Positions 50,030-62,360 of a stretch of DNA of 64,000 nucleotides are shown here, piece after piece; position 1 is the first letter of the stretch, and each line of letters starts with the position of its first letter. Below the pieces are notes generated by a model. The model was not told the DNA's origin. It was given only the letters and a program-made list of their open reading frames with translations, and ran no database searches. Source of the stretch: Apostichopus japonicus (lineage: Eukaryota; Echinodermata; Holothuroidea; Aspidochirotida; Stichopodidae). The stretch spans positions 45,485,111-45,549,110 of the forward strand of contig NC_092576.1 of assembly GCF_037975245.1 (NCBI RefSeq), written 5' to 3'. A program made the position numbers and the translations under genes.

Positions 50030-50164
50030 GACTGAACAAGATCAAATATTTGGGAAGTTTTATAACCCATACAATGAGGAAGAAAAAACATTGTATTGAA
50101 AAGGGTTCTAGTAATGTAAACTCGGAACTCTACTCGCTGAAAAATGCAAGTGCCTTAAATTTTC

Positions 50165-51100
50165 CCTTGTTGAGTTACCATTCATACAAACTTTTCATAC
50201 CGTAACATTGCTAAGCCTGCCCCTCATAGATATGCATGATATCAATTGCAACACACATCAGGATGTGTATAGGCTATCTGCCAATATCATCATACCAAGT
50301 TTGACGAAATTCCAACTAATAATAGCCAAGTTGTTGCGATTTGGGCATGTTTACGTTTAACACCATGACCTCATGAATATTCATGATATGAGCACCAAAA
50401 TCAACTGACAGGGTTCATCTACTCACTATGGGCCACTCACCCACTAAGTATGGTAATGATCGGTCATTCACTTGTTGAGTTATCGTGCATACAAACTTTT
50501 CATACCAAAATATTGTTTAGCCAGCCCCCTCATCAATATACATGATATCAATGGCAACACACATCAGTGTGTGAAGACTATCTACCAATATCATCATACC
50601 AAGTTTGACGAAATTACGACTAATAATAGCCAAGTTGTTGCGATTTGGGCATGTTTACGTTTAACACCATGACCTCATGAATATTCATGATATGAGCACC
50701 AAAATCAACTGACAGGGTTCATCTACTCACTATGGGCCACTCACCCACTAAGTATGGTAATGATCGGTCATTCACTTGTTGAGTTATCGTGCATACAAAC
50801 TTTTCATACCAAAATATTGTTTAGCCAGCCCCCTCATCAATATACATGATATCAATGGCAACACACATCAGTGTGTGAAGACTATCTACCAATATCATCA
50901 TACCAAGTTTGACGAAATTACGACTAATAGTAGCCAAGTTATTGCAATTTGGAGTTTTACAGGTTTGACCCGGTGACCTCATTAATATTCATGATATGAG
51001 CACCAAAATAAATAGGGTTCATCTAGTCACTATGGGCCACCCATTCACCAAGTATGGTAATGATCGGTCATTCCCTTGTTGAGTTATCGTGTATACAAGC
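50165..51100. repeat. 304-bp tandem repeat, three copies
   Basis: The unit begins near 'cttgttgagttatcgtgcat' and includes 'catgacctcatgaatattca' and 'atgatatgagcaccaaaatc'. The second and third copies are exactly 304 bases apart (for example 50472 and 50776) and nearly identical over most of their length. The first copy is more diverged, and a partial fourth ends at about 51100. The paired 66-codon ORFs are repeat-derived. Confidence 0.9.
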
Positions 51101-52200
51101 TAAAGCGTCACACACACATTCACCTACACATGTTTGTATTACATTCAGACCGAGGCCTATTGTATTTTCCATTGTTCAAATCCACGTACCCTAACCTTAA
51201 CAATACCCCATACAATAGAATTCTTCGGAGGGCGTGGTGATTCTTTAGAAATCACAACCGAGGACCATGCCTATAGAGGCATGTAAGATTGCCACCTCTA
51301 GTCAAAGTTTAGTACCTTTTCTTAATGACTAAATGTAAACTTACATTTGCTTCACTATTTACTTCCACTCTACTTTGGGTTACTCCATGAGTTGTTCACA
51401 GTGTTGTTGCATCCCTCTCTTGAAGTTAGCTCTGGAGTCATCAGCTGGAAATATGGTGACCACAACAGTGTTGTGGTGGAATCAGCTATTTTGGAAAATC
51501 TGCTAAAAGTTTCCCCCATCCTTGCTAGTCACATCCAACTTTAATCCAGATCTCATCAGCGGGAATCAAATATGTCCACTTGAGAAGATTCTAGTCTATT
51601 TAAAAGTAAACATAAAAAGTACTTGTTATGGGTCAATTTCAATGAGCAGACATTTAATCACCAGCTCAATTCATAGCTCATAATATTTCCCAAAGTGTCA
51701 TAACTTATTGCTTTTAATTGTATTAATAGTGGTATTCCAACAGTAGAAAATTTAGTATGATTCTAGGAGATGTTTTTATTTTCTATTTTGTTATTGTTTG
51801 TACTATTATATATAGTGGTATTTCTACAGACTCAAATTTGGTAAGAGTCTGTAATAGGTTTCTTTTAAATTGTTTTGTTTAAATGTTATGCATAGTGATA
51901 TTCTTACAGCAGTAAATTGGGAAAATACCAAAACTTAATGTCAATGCAAAACACTGTTAAAAATAATATACTAACAGAAGTCAGTGCCGAGAAAAAACAT
52001 TGAACTCCTCAAATTGCAACAATAAAAACATATTAAAAGACAAACCTCCTTGACTCCCATATTAAAAATTTTCCTCTTTAAATATATAATTAATAAATCA
52101 TATACTAAGAATGATTTAAAATCCCCCTTAGAAAAGCTCATTTTTTTTTTAAACTGGGAGGAGGATTTGGCTCTGGCAGGGGGGGGGGGGGTAGTTTAGG
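51101..52200. other. No confident gene
   Basis: A region at 51347-51560 is open on both strands: plus, LHELFTVLLHPSLEVSSGVI; minus, TLLWSPYFQLMTPELTSREG. It looks unusually protein-like, but no family or consistent splice structure was recognised. The rest is AT-rich. Confidence 0.35.
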
Positions 52201-52245
52201 AACTTTGTGGCTAGAAGTTTTGTGAGTCAAACTCCAGAAGTTTAC

Positions 52246-52425
52246 CTCTGGGAAAAAGTCCAGCTCTGGGAAGGGATTGTTTTGCCTTATCATCATGAAG
52301 ATATTCTCACAGTACCTTTCTAGTCTATGAAGCTGTTGAAAGATCTTTTCTTTCAAGAAATTCACACTAACCCATGGTGTCTTCTTGATGATTGTACCAT
52401 CTTCCTCATCTTGGTGCTCTGACAT
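52246..52425 (-). CDS. Candidate first coding exon, unrecognised small protein
   Basis: 180 bp: an ATG in good context (aacaATGTC), 60 codons and a GTAAAC donor in phase 0. The peptide starts MSEHQDEEDGTIIKKTPWVS and continues through LKEKIFQQLHRLERYCENIF to NPFPELDFFPE. It has an acidic start followed by a likely amphipathic helix. It lies 0.8 kb downstream of the TRDMT1 stop on the same strand. One possible continuation after an acceptor at about 51530 gives QGWGKLLADFPK and a stop; this is weak. I do not recognise the family. Confidence 0.4.
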
Positions 52426-53226
52426 TGTTACTGATAATGTCCTGCATTGACCCGATCACATTCACACTGTTTCAGCTACTTATAACAGAAACACAAGCTC
52501 CATTAGTGTTTATCTTTACGGGTGAATTAACCGAGTTTTGTAACTGTTGTTGCAGTTTTATATCCAGTAGTGGGTATGAAGGCAGAAGGCATATTAACTG
52601 TAATTGTATGCTCAAGTAGATTTGCCGGTTACTCTTTTTGATAATCTTGTTTATTGCTTTAAACAATTGATTGAGGGTTTTTTGCAAGTATTTTTACTTA
52701 ACTTAAAGGAGGTGACAAATATGTTATACCATCCTAGAGTTAGGACAGGATATGGTTGCTATGGATACCAGACTTGTCAATCTGTAGTTCAAGTTAAGCT
52801 ATTGTTATTTGGTGATCAATTGATGTTTTTGGTTCTATGCTTTTTTTAATTAAAGATGACGTTTGCAATACAGTTAGTTATAAAATTCTGAGATTTGTGT
52901 AAGATTACATACCATTACGATATAATCTGTGAGGTGAATTTTCTGAAGTTTCGTTCTTGGGGGACATTTTGTGTACTTTTGACGACCATAGCAGGAAGAA
53001 CTTATCAACTGCCGGCACTTAACATTGTATTTAGTTATTCATAATCACCACACCTTTAAGATTCCATTTACATTAATAGTCCTCTTGTTTCAGGATTTCA
53101 GGATTGTGTGTTACATGTGTATTGGCTCATCCTAACACAAATGTGAATTTGTATTGTACACACTGGTGCTGTAGTACCTGTATCACAATTCTGTATGTAA
53201 CCAACTATCACAAGGGAAGCGGCTGT

Positions 53227-53327
53227 TCACTTGACAAGATACCTCAATAAAACTGAGACCACATGTGCATTCAAACTATTCCCAAGGACTCGATACTGTT
53301 GTTTGCGACTGAGTTCAGATGGAAAAC
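53227..53327 (-). CDS. TRDMT1: TRDMT1 last exon with GNS motif and stop
   Basis: 101 bp, phase 1 in, acceptor 'ttcttttcag'. It encodes FPSELSRKQQYRVLGNSLNA then HVVSVLLRYLVK and TGA (53227-53229). LGNSLN is motif X, which completes the SAM pocket. The plus-strand ORF over it is a shadow. Confidence 0.95.
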
Positions 53328-56300
53328 CTGAAAAGAAAAGAACAAATAAGTCATGAAAATGTTGATGAATGAATTCCCAAAATTTGGTTTCTTCTTCAAC
53401 ACTGAACTAATACTATGTATATGGAACTTATGCAAACAAGTGTGGAGGATCAATACTATATTTATTTCTGAAGTGTGGTGTCTGTTTCTGGTTGGGAGGA
53501 GAAGCTGGGGATGGGCTAGGGGTTGGAGGTTGGACAGGGGGTTGCTGGAATATTGCTCCTGTTTTGACTAATGCATCCTTTCTAAACAATTTCCATAATA
53601 CCTCCCAGTATTGTAATACCAGTAACATGGCTTGATAAAGGGATAAAGTGCCCATTTTATGTAAGAAATGGCTTGATCTCGTTAAGAATCCCATTCAAAT
53701 CATAGTCTCCATTTCCATCCACTATAACAATGTTGCAATAGTTGAGACGGAGGGGGCACTTCTGAATATTGAGCTACAGTAATGAAGGCATAAATGAAAA
53801 TGAAACAATTGATAAAATTGAAAACAGAGACAAAGAGCAAGAAGCGTAATTAGGTACCACCTAGGTGCAAGCAGGATGCAACCTTAGTACCACCTAGGTG
53901 TGACCTAGGTGCAACCTCAGTATCATCTAGGTGTGACCTAGATGCAACCTTAGTATCACCTAGGTGTGACCTAGATGCAACCTTAGTATCACCTAGGTGC
54001 GACATAGATGCAAACTTGTTGCCTCTTTCATGCATTAATGAAGCGCTAATCTGGCAAAACTAGTTTACATTAAGATCAACCAACAATATCTCCAGTTAAG
54101 AAGAAGATAGCATTTTTTTTTTTTTTTTGTAGGTAGAAAATTGATGCCAATTTTTTACCAAAGTAACCATGTTAGAGCTGTCAGGGTTTTATACTTTAAT
54201 TATTTTTGGGCTGGGCAGGAATTTGTATTGTTTTAGGGTACTTTCCCTTGGCTCTATAAGAAGTCCAGTTTAACCAGTTATCTGTGCCACTCACTTGACA
54301 GCCCTCAGCCGCCGAAAGGATGTGAGAGACATCACCACTATACAGGTACGAAACACTATATTTTCCAGAAGTAGCCTTCTTGGATAAATATTGTTCAGTT
54401 ACTCTGTGATGGCTCAAAGTAAATTAAGCACAAAACATCTCTGTGTGCTTAATTTACAGTCATACCATAGATAGCTATTGTTTACAATCCATGGTGTAAT
54501 TTAGCAACTATGTGTTCCATTGATAATGACATATACAGTAGCCAATGTTGAGTATTCCTGTACTGTGTACTCTATAGGTTACACTATGACTATATGCTAC
54601 ATGTATATTAGAATTTATCGTTCTGTGGAATCCTTATTAGCTGGTATATGTTCTTTAGCTTCCCGTGGTGACAGTTCTTGTCAGAGATTGACCCTAAATA
54701 TTTTTGCTATTGTTTGGTGGTATGTATACTATATTTATGAGAGACTTATCATATAGGGTATATATATGGTGTTATATTATTATTTTAGTATTTATGCATC
54801 TAGTTGTCTACATGCTAGTAATTAGGTTAAGGCAATTAGCACTTGACTGAGACTTACTGCATGGTGTCCATCATTGACTGACATGTCGGCTAGATGGGAG
54901 CTTTATTAATTGTGCTATTTACTGGAAACATATATTTCTTAATGATTCGAGTGTATTTATTGTAGATTTACTTGTCTGTATTTAGTGTTGAGCCCATTGT
55001 ATGATTATATTGCTATGTAAGTTAGGCCACTCACTTGACAGCCCTCAGCCGTCAATATGATGTCGGAGACATCACCATTATAAATCACTTCATAATTTCT
55101 ATACAGGTTCTTCGGGTTTGGGTCGGCATGACTCACGTCCTGGTCGTAAGATGCCCCTCCCCACCAGGCAATGATGTGCCCTGATCGGACAGAGGGTCCA
55201 GCGGGTCTAGAAAGGGAGTGAATCCCTACCCCCTACCAGTGTCACCACCCAGATAAAGATGAGATTGATTGTTTTAATTGTTTAATATTTCAACAGACTA
55301 GTAATCGCCTGTCATTCTTTATTACTTTACCTTTTTTTTCTCTTTCTGTCTTTAACTTATGAATATAGATGACATAGCCACATATGCATGTGTTTACATT
55401 GAAACCAACTAGTTGCTGGAGCATTACTACCACTCCATTTTGAACTTTGCAATCTCACGTTCAAGATTTTGCCTAAATCCTACCTGAACATAACTTCAGT
55501 TTAACAGATATGACTTTTTACTTACTAAATTCTTTTGGAAAACAGTGAAAGTTGGCAACTCCCCTCGGTGTGAAATATCTCAATCCGAGCTGTTGGAGGC
55601 GAAGCAAGGTCACATTCGAGTCAAGTCGGTCTTCAAACGCCCATTGTTTCTAGAAAGTAAAAGTCACTAATCAAAATCAAATAAAGTCACATGATCAAAC
55701 ATGCAGATCAAACTTGAAACTAAGGGAGTGAACACCAATCACATGACTTCAGATTGATCATGTGATTAATTTAAATGTATAGCACAGTAACATCAAAGTG
55801 TGTTTACAAATACTGTAACTGCCTCACCATATACCATCATGAAGCCACAGTGCTACTGTTCACAGTATTACAGAGAGAGTTACAGTACAGCTGTTTGTCT
55901 GTTATGAGTTTTGACTGTGTCCCATTGTTCCCATACCTCTACAAACATTTTGCTCAGCATCACTTGTTTACACCACATTAGAAAACAATTCACAGATTTA
56001 ATCTTTTTCTAATTTATCTCCTTGTCTAATCAGCAGGAAACAATCAAGAGAAAACTTCATGTTTTGTGAATATCATTGGAAGAAATTCTCAAACTGTACA
56101 ATTTACTCTATGTACAAAATAGAGCTGTAGAGTTACACATCTGTGCACTGGTTTACCTATCAATAGCAGTTTATTATGTAATACAAAATAGAGCTGTATT
56201 TATACATATGTGCACTGGTTTACCTGTCAATAGCAATGTACTATGTAATACTGCCCTCATTACTCCTTCAAAAAGGTCTGACATGAGGGTGTTGTGGGGG

Positions 56301-59300
56301 GGGGGGACTGGGGAGAAAGCTTCAGACCCAGTTCTGTGGGTGATATGGGCTGCATGGACTTGCTTTGTCTAATAGAGTAGCTTACTATCCATAAATGGAG
56401 CACTGACATGGATATCAATTCCCCTACCTGCATCTGTTCAAAACGATTTTTCTGAATCTATGAGAAAATCTGTAAGGTGTTGATCAAGTTGGTCAGATAA
56501 AGGTAAAGATGGCCATTACCGAAGAAGATCCCCCACCCCCTCTTTCCTTAGGTTCCACAATGTCTTTCAAAAGTGTCCAAAGTGTGTCAATTATGCTGAC
56601 CACAATGAAATTGTTGGAATGTTACCAGAAAACAGAGATTTTACTTGAATTTGGGAGGTTTTTTGTTTGTTAATTATCAAGGTTATGATGCCAATCTGCA
56701 GGTATTGTTTCAGAATCTCCAGGCAATGTAGGTGTGTTGGAGACAGTTGGGGGCGCTGTTGGTATGGCAATCTTTATCCTACTGAGTCACTAATGAATTG
56801 TGTGCAGTACTTACCGTTAGTGCGTTGTTACGTTGAAGAAAAGAACCAGTACCCTCCACATAGTGTCCATACCTGCAGGGAAAAAAAAAACATATCAAAT
56901 CAATATGACGAAATAACAATGTGTGCAATGTGATGAAATTATAAAAGGTTGATATTGAATAAATACTGAAATAGTAAGGAACCTTGGTGCATCTCCCTCT
57001 TTCATGTAATTGTAACATTTTGTGTTTTACTTGCTACTGAAATCACCCGAGAAGACAAGTTGTTCTGCCCAGTAAAGAATGTTGCTGTGTCCTCTACCCT
57101 CCTACCCTTCTTGCAGAGAAACTTGTCTTGTGACTTTTTGCAACATATTCATCCGCAGTTTAATTTACAGTGTATTATTATAGGATAGCTTATATTCATC
57201 CGCAGTTTAGTTTACAGTGTATTATTCATAGGATAACTTATATTCATCCGCAGTTTAGTTTACAGTGTATTATTCATAGGATAACTAATATTCATCCGCA
57301 GTTTAGTTTACAGTGTATTATTCATAGGATAACTTATATTCATCCGCAGTTTAGTTTACAGTGTATTATTCATAGGATAACTTATATTCATCCGCAGGTG
57401 GGTTTGCAGTGTATATTATTCACAGGCTAATGCACGCTCAACCGATGACGAAAGGACGGTCAGATTATAGAATTTTTAAAACTTAGTAGGTTTGGTCAAA
57501 CTGTTGGCCAAACAAAAGTAGTGGTCAGCTATATACTGTGTATGAGCTAATGAACCAGTTCCTAGGCATGTTGGCCATACTCAAGGAATAAAGATATATC
57601 ACAATGGGCAGCCACCATGACTTAATTAACCTGTTGTTTGACATGAACTAAATATGAAGACATTTACACATGAAAAATGATACTCCTCCAAACTCACGCC
57701 TTCGTAAAACAGCAAGTTCTTTCATCTTCCTCTCGAACGATATCCATCACTCGTCCAAATCTTAACAATGTCTTATCTGGAACGACATAGTCTTCAAAAC
57801 TTTCTTGTGAAAGTGCCTCTAAATATTCCTTGATATTTCTCTCTTTAGGTGATATCTTATCTTCTGTTTTGCTACCTATGTCCCTCTGAGATTCTAGATT
57901 TGATATACTCATTGATTCTGAAGTATTTTGGATATCTGCTTCAGATTTACTCCTATCACTGATATCACTTGTATCTGTCCTTCCTGGTGTACTTTCAACT
58001 TCTTGCAAATTATTCTTATCTAAGTTACTATGGCAACAGACATTTTCTGACAGAATCTGGTGATTGAGTAAAGTCTTTTCTTCATTTGTCAAAGTCGTTT
58101 CCTTGAACATCAGAGGTTGATGTTTAGCGAGTAAAAAGTAACGAAGTCTTTGATTGGGAACTCCTAAATCTGTCGGCGAAAGTAAGAATTCCTGCAAAGA
58201 GAAATGGAATATGACCCAAGACACATAATAAGTAGTATTATCACATTAGGTAGATCAATACCAGGGTGTACAGTAGGCTCAAAATCACAGGGATCTATCA
58301 TATTAAGGATGAGATCTTATGTCATACTCAGCTGGTACCTGAGATGTCACAAATTACCAAATACACCCAAAATTAAATGTCTTATGTCATACTCAGCTGG
58401 TACCTGAGATGTCACAATAAAAGCCAAAATGAAATAAATTTTATATCATACTCAGCTGGTACCTGAGATGTCACAAAATACACCCAAACTTAAATATAAT
58501 TTATTTCATACTCAGCTGGTACCAGAGCTGTCACAAAATACACCCAAACTTAAATGCCTTATGTCGTACTCAGCTGGTACCTGAGATGTCACAAAATACA
58601 TACAAAATGAAATATATTTTATGCCATACTCAGCTGGTACCAGAGATGTCACAAAATACATCCAAACTTAAATGTCTTATGCCATACTCAGTTGGTACCA
58701 GAGATGTCACAAAATACACCCAAAATGAAATACATTTTATGCCATACTCAGCTGGTACCAGAGATGTCACAATATACACCCAACTTACTGTAAATGCCTT
58801 ATGCTGTCCTCAGTGGGTACAGGTACCTGAGATGTCACAAAATACACACAAATGAAATATATTTTATGCCATACTCAGCTGGTACCAGAGATGTCACAAA
58901 ATACAAAATACACCCAAACTTAAATGCCTTATGTTGTACGCAGCTGGTACCAGAGATGTTACAAAATACACCCAAACTTAATGCCTTATGCTGTCCTCAG
59001 CTGGTACCTGAGATGTCACAAAATACACACAAAATGAAATATTTTATTTCATACACAGCTGGTACCAGAGATATCACAATTTACAAAATACACCCAAAAT
59101 TGTTGACAAACATGATAGGCACATGTTTGTAGCTGTTCAGTAACTTTTGATATCATGCATTACACAGCATATCCAACATTATCAAGAAAACCAACACAAA
59201 TTGATGGGAATAAGTAGGTAAAAATAGGATCGTTTAATTATAGGATGGCTGAAGAGCCTTCACAAAAGTAAAGAAATTTACCTTGTATGAAAAATGACAC

Positions 59301-62300
59301 TTCTTTAAAACATCAACCAACTCATTTCTAAGAGAAGAAAATAAGAGATTAGATTATTTTCTGTATGTGACTCCTCCAGGCATTTTGATTCTCACATTTT
59401 GTCCTGTCTAATGCAGAATGGTCAAATTGCAATAATATTTACCTAGAAATCTTTCTCCACACGAATCTTAATATTTGTCATAAAAGCTATAAATTCCATA
59501 ACTGCTACACAAGATTTGAACAGTCAATTATTCTTGTACTGATGATACTTTATTTAGAGACATGATTATGATTGCAGGAGCAAACTTCACAACTTCAACG
59601 CCCCCCCCCCCAAAAAAAAATATTTGAAATTGTAAACATTGTCAAATTGTAGAAGTCAAATGGTGCATAATGAGGCATTATTAGAAGTATTACAGAGTGC
59701 ATAACTGCATTCCTTTCATTATTAATTATTTAAATTATTAAAGCACGTTTCAAGCCAGGTAAAACACTGTTTAATAGAAAACTGCTCCACCGACTTTACA
59801 ATCACTTGAGGTCAATGTTTGCTTGTCCTGGAAATTGTCTGATTTGAGAACCAATCTTGTTTAACACTGTTTGTGCAGAGAGCTAGGTCATTGACACAAG
59901 AATACAGTGTGAATCCCAACTTTTGTTTAAAGAATTGACACCTGAGGGAATGATATCCATAACATATAGGAGACCCATAGGCCAATATACGGGCATGATA
60001 CTAAGAGGCAACATAACCCCTTATATTGGCTCATGGGGATAACCCGATTTATTAAAGCTTAAACCTTGCATTGGGTGTCTATCCAATCAACACTTAACAC
60101 TCATGTTGGATTTGCTAAATATACTTTGAAATTCACTTACCTGGAACAAATAATTACTTTCACTGAATAATACTCAAAGGTAAGGGACAACAGTCTTGTA
60201 GGAAAACTAACTTTATTGAAAACGAGGCAAAAAACAAAAAAAAAAGCTCAATTATTTCTAATTTCGACTCCCACCTGGTATCAGAACTTTCAAATCCTTT
60301 CACATTTTCTACGAGAATGTATCCAGGCTTCTTGGTCAATCTGGAAAAGAGATACATGGAGGAATAATGAATTCTCATATTTATGATATAATTTAGGAAG
60401 AAACAAAATAATTAAGAGTGCACAAATTGGACCTGGTGACACAATTACCTCGAGCCTGACCAACGATCTACACACCCCTGAATGTAACAGATTTAAGCAA
60501 CTAGTCTAAGATATGTAAGAAACTGGTTGCTTGTGAGGTGGGGGGTAGGGTGGGGGAGGGGGCCTTTTTGAGGGTGCTGCTTTTTTATCTAGTATGCAAA
60601 GGTGTAAAGTTCACCTGCTTTATCTTTATATTTCTTTGCAATTGTCTACTTTGCACATTCCTCAACAACTTGCTTGGGACTCTCCCAGTAATCTTCAGTT
60701 CACTAGAAACTTCAGCCTTCGTAGCTTGCTAACTTCGTAACTTTGAACTCTCAGTTTTCATGTACCTGTACACTATCTCACTCATGATTTTCAGCCTTCC
60801 TCAGTAACTCACTTGGAACTCTTGGCATTCCTGAATAAATCTATCCTCCTAAGTAATTGAATGGACTCTTTGTCAATTTATGTAATAGACTGAAGAATTA
60901 CCAGAAATCCCCTCATCATCACCTCCTACAGTAATAACTCACTACATAATATGAGTATCTGTAAATTAATCAGGTTTTTCTGCTCCCTTTAGTGACCCAC
61001 CTGAGATCTCTGAAGTCAATAACATTCCTGAGCAATCCAGTGACAATCTAAACCCTTTAAAATATCTACATCAGAACTCTCAACTTTTCAAAGTTACCCA
61101 CTCTAGACTTTCAACAGCACATTTTGAAACAGTTATTGGTGTAAACAACAACAACTACTGTTGATAGATTAGATTAAAGTAAACAGAGGCCCTGGAATGG
61201 AGAAGAAAACAAGAGAAATTTTAGAATAAATCTTGGTATCTTTAAAAGGTTTAAAATGACCGTAAAATAACTTACTGAGGTAAGGTTTGGAGTAGATAAA
61301 GAAAACTGGATGTCCTGGGGTCAGTTTTATCTCCTTTAAGACCAACCCTGAGATATGAAATAAACAAAACAGCTAGTTAAAAGTAAATATATTGTAATGT
61401 TTCTGGACAGGAACTTGTTACTTCTTTATTACGATACTTATTATTCCTGTAAGAGTGTGCTCAAGTTAAACTACACTGCTTAAAAGATCTTTCAAAATGT
61501 TACAATGTTACTCCATTCATGAAATGTTGTGATTTGTACATACCAAATCATTTACCTCGGCCTAAGTATAAGACACCAATGTGGTTCTCACCATGGTCTG
61601 AGTTAACAAAATTTGAAAGATTGTCAGCAACAGTTGTGTCCCACTATTTAGTATTATACTTTTCTATGAGTTAGGTACAGTGACACATGCTCACAGGATA
61701 AATTATCTTTCCTTAACCGGTTAAGAAGGTCACCAAACTCACAATTTAAATAGATACTTTGTATTTGGGTTATGACCTTCCATTACTCCAGTCATGTCCT
61801 ATTATTTCCTTTTACTTCGTCTCAACCACTAACCATTCTAAATACTGTTGAGAGAGTTTCCTGATGCTAATACCTCTCTAAACTGTCCTCCCATATCATG
61901 CTTCAGAGCACTCATATTGACAGTACAAGCAGTTCCTAACCTTTATCTCATAGAAACATGATATCCATACTGTTCATACTGACAGTATAAGTGCTCTGAA
62001 GCATGATATGACAGTACAGTTTAGAGAAAAAAATAGTCCAAACTGGATGTTAAGTACTGTATAACACCAGAGAGTATCCCTTTAAGATGTAATGCTTTTA
62101 GGTACACAAAGTCTAAAGTGTCGTTCTACCTTGATGTGGAAATAGCTACCTAACACTCTTATAGCCAAACATTCTTTACCTTCATTTAGGAGGCATCTAA
62201 CCAAAAGATATTACACTTTATTAATTACAACCATTTCATTTATGAGTGTGCAGTCTGAGGCAATTTTATTATTTGATCATTACCTTGTAAATGGTTGGCA

Positions 62301-62360
62301 GGGAGGACTCATTAGAAAAACATCAGCATCCCACTTAATGAAATCCTTTAAGGAAACAGA
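53227..62360 (-). CDS. TRDMT1: tRNA (cytosine-5)-methyltransferase TRDMT1/DNMT2, partial at N-terminus
   Basis: Eight minus-strand exons join in frame: 62284-62360, 61276-61347, 60275-60340, 59282-59327, 57698-58191, 56815-56872, 55526-55649 and 53227-53327. They give 345 residues plus stop. The family methylates C38 in the anticodon loop of tRNA-Asp (also Gly and Val) using S-adenosylmethionine. The catalytic Cys loop (MSPPCQPFTR), the ENVKGFE motif, NQRLRYF, the DNMT2-specific CFT motif (CCFTKAYGHYVEGTGS) and the C-terminal LGNSLNAHVV are all intact. Human TRDMT1 has 391 residues. The missing 55-60 N-terminal residues, with the SAM-binding FxGxG-type motif I, must lie right of 64000. All splice borders are AG/GT with matching phases. 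Confidence 0.95.
53853..54012. repeat. 33-bp minisatellite
   Basis: About five copies of a unit containing 'cacctaggtgtgacctagatgcaaccttagtat' (in part) within the last TRDMT1 intron. Confidence 0.8.
54275..55205 (-). repeat. Two related intronic segments with exon-like minus frames
   Basis: About 45 bases ending 'ggctgagggctgtcaagtga' (minus) occur near 54287-54345 and 55028-55085. Both read GDVS[HD]I.L.AEGCQ before GTGAGT. Upstream of the second, an open frame reads GPSVRSGHIIAWWGGASYDQ. They lie inside the last TRDMT1 intron. They may be a dispersed repeat or duplicated exons of another gene. I do not recognise them. Confidence 0.35.
55526..55649 (-). CDS. TRDMT1: TRDMT1 exon, LRYFTPRGVANFHCFP
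   Basis: 124 bp, phase 0-1, acceptor 'actttctag', donor GTAAGT. It encodes LLRLQQLGLRYFTPRGVANF then HCFPKEF, matching the family's LRYFTPKEIANLLGFPPEF. Confidence 0.95.
56095..56260. repeat. Two-copy tandem duplication, about 75 bp
   Basis: 'tacaaaatagagctgta', 'tgtgcactggtttacct' and 'gtcaatagcaNNNtaNtatg' occur twice in a row in the TRDMT1 intron. Confidence 0.7.
56815..56872 (-). CDS. TRDMT1: TRDMT1 58-bp exon (in-gene copy)
   Basis: 58 bp, phase 2-0, acceptor 'ccctgcag', donor GTAAGT. It encodes YGHYVEGTGSFLQRNNALT, the family's YGxYxEGTGSxLQ segment. A second copy lies at 39630-39687. Confidence 0.95.
57147..57425. repeat. 48-bp minisatellite, about six copies
   Basis: The unit includes 'cattcatccgcagtttagtt' (or a close variant) and 'tgtattattcataggataac'. 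The 86-codon plus ORF here is built from it. It lies in the intron between the 494-bp and 58-bp TRDMT1 exons. Confidence 0.9.
57698..58191 (-). CDS. TRDMT1: TRDMT1 large exon with RLR and CFT motifs
   Basis: 494 bp, phase 0-2, acceptor 'ctctttgcag', donor GTGAGT. It begins EFLLSPTDLGVPNQRLRYFL (motif VIII region) and carries a Ser/Glu-rich variable insert of about 100 residues. It ends LLRFGRVMDIV then DERTCCFTK, the DNMT2 CFT signature at the target-recognition side. Confidence 0.95.
58318..59098. repeat. 58-bp minisatellite, about 13 copies
   Basis: The unit includes 'catactcagctggtaccNga', 'gatgtcacaaaatacaccca' and 'aacttaaatgccttatg'. Copies vary in length by a few bases. It is intronic in TRDMT1, and the plus ORFs here are repeat-derived. 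Confidence 0.9.
59282..59327 (-). CDS. TRDMT1: TRDMT1 exon, NELVDVLKKCHFSYK
   Basis: 46 bp, phase 2-0, acceptor 'cttctcttag', donor GTAAAT. The short exon was found from the family's 'R...L...L..C.F.Y.EFLLSP' order and fits both neighbours' phases. Confidence 0.9.
60275..60340 (-). CDS. TRDMT1: TRDMT1 exon with ENV motif
   Basis: 66 bp, phase 2-2, acceptor 'cttttccag', donor GTGGGA. It encodes LTKKPGYILVENVKGFESSD then T. ENV is motif VI, whose Glu contacts the target base. Confidence 0.95.
60480..61270. other. TRDMT1 intron, nothing recognised
   Basis: AT-rich with a G-rich patch at 60537-60560. No exon, repeat unit or element end was identified. Confidence 0.5.
61276..61347 (-). CDS. TRDMT1: TRDMT1 exon, VGLKGDKTDPRTSSFL
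   Basis: 72 bp, phase 2-2, acceptor 'atatctcag', donor GTAAGT. It encodes VGLKGDKTDPRTSSFLYLLQ then TLP, matching the family's IGRQGDMxDxRTNSFLxxLDxLP segment. Confidence 0.95.
62284..62360 (-). CDS. TRDMT1: TRDMT1 exon with catalytic PPCQ loop
   Basis: 77 bp, phase 0-2, acceptor 'ttttattttag', donor GTAATG. It encodes SVSLKDFIKWDADVFLMSPP then CQPFTR. The Cys in PPCQPF is the motif IV nucleophile that attacks C6 of the target cytosine. Confidence 0.95.
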
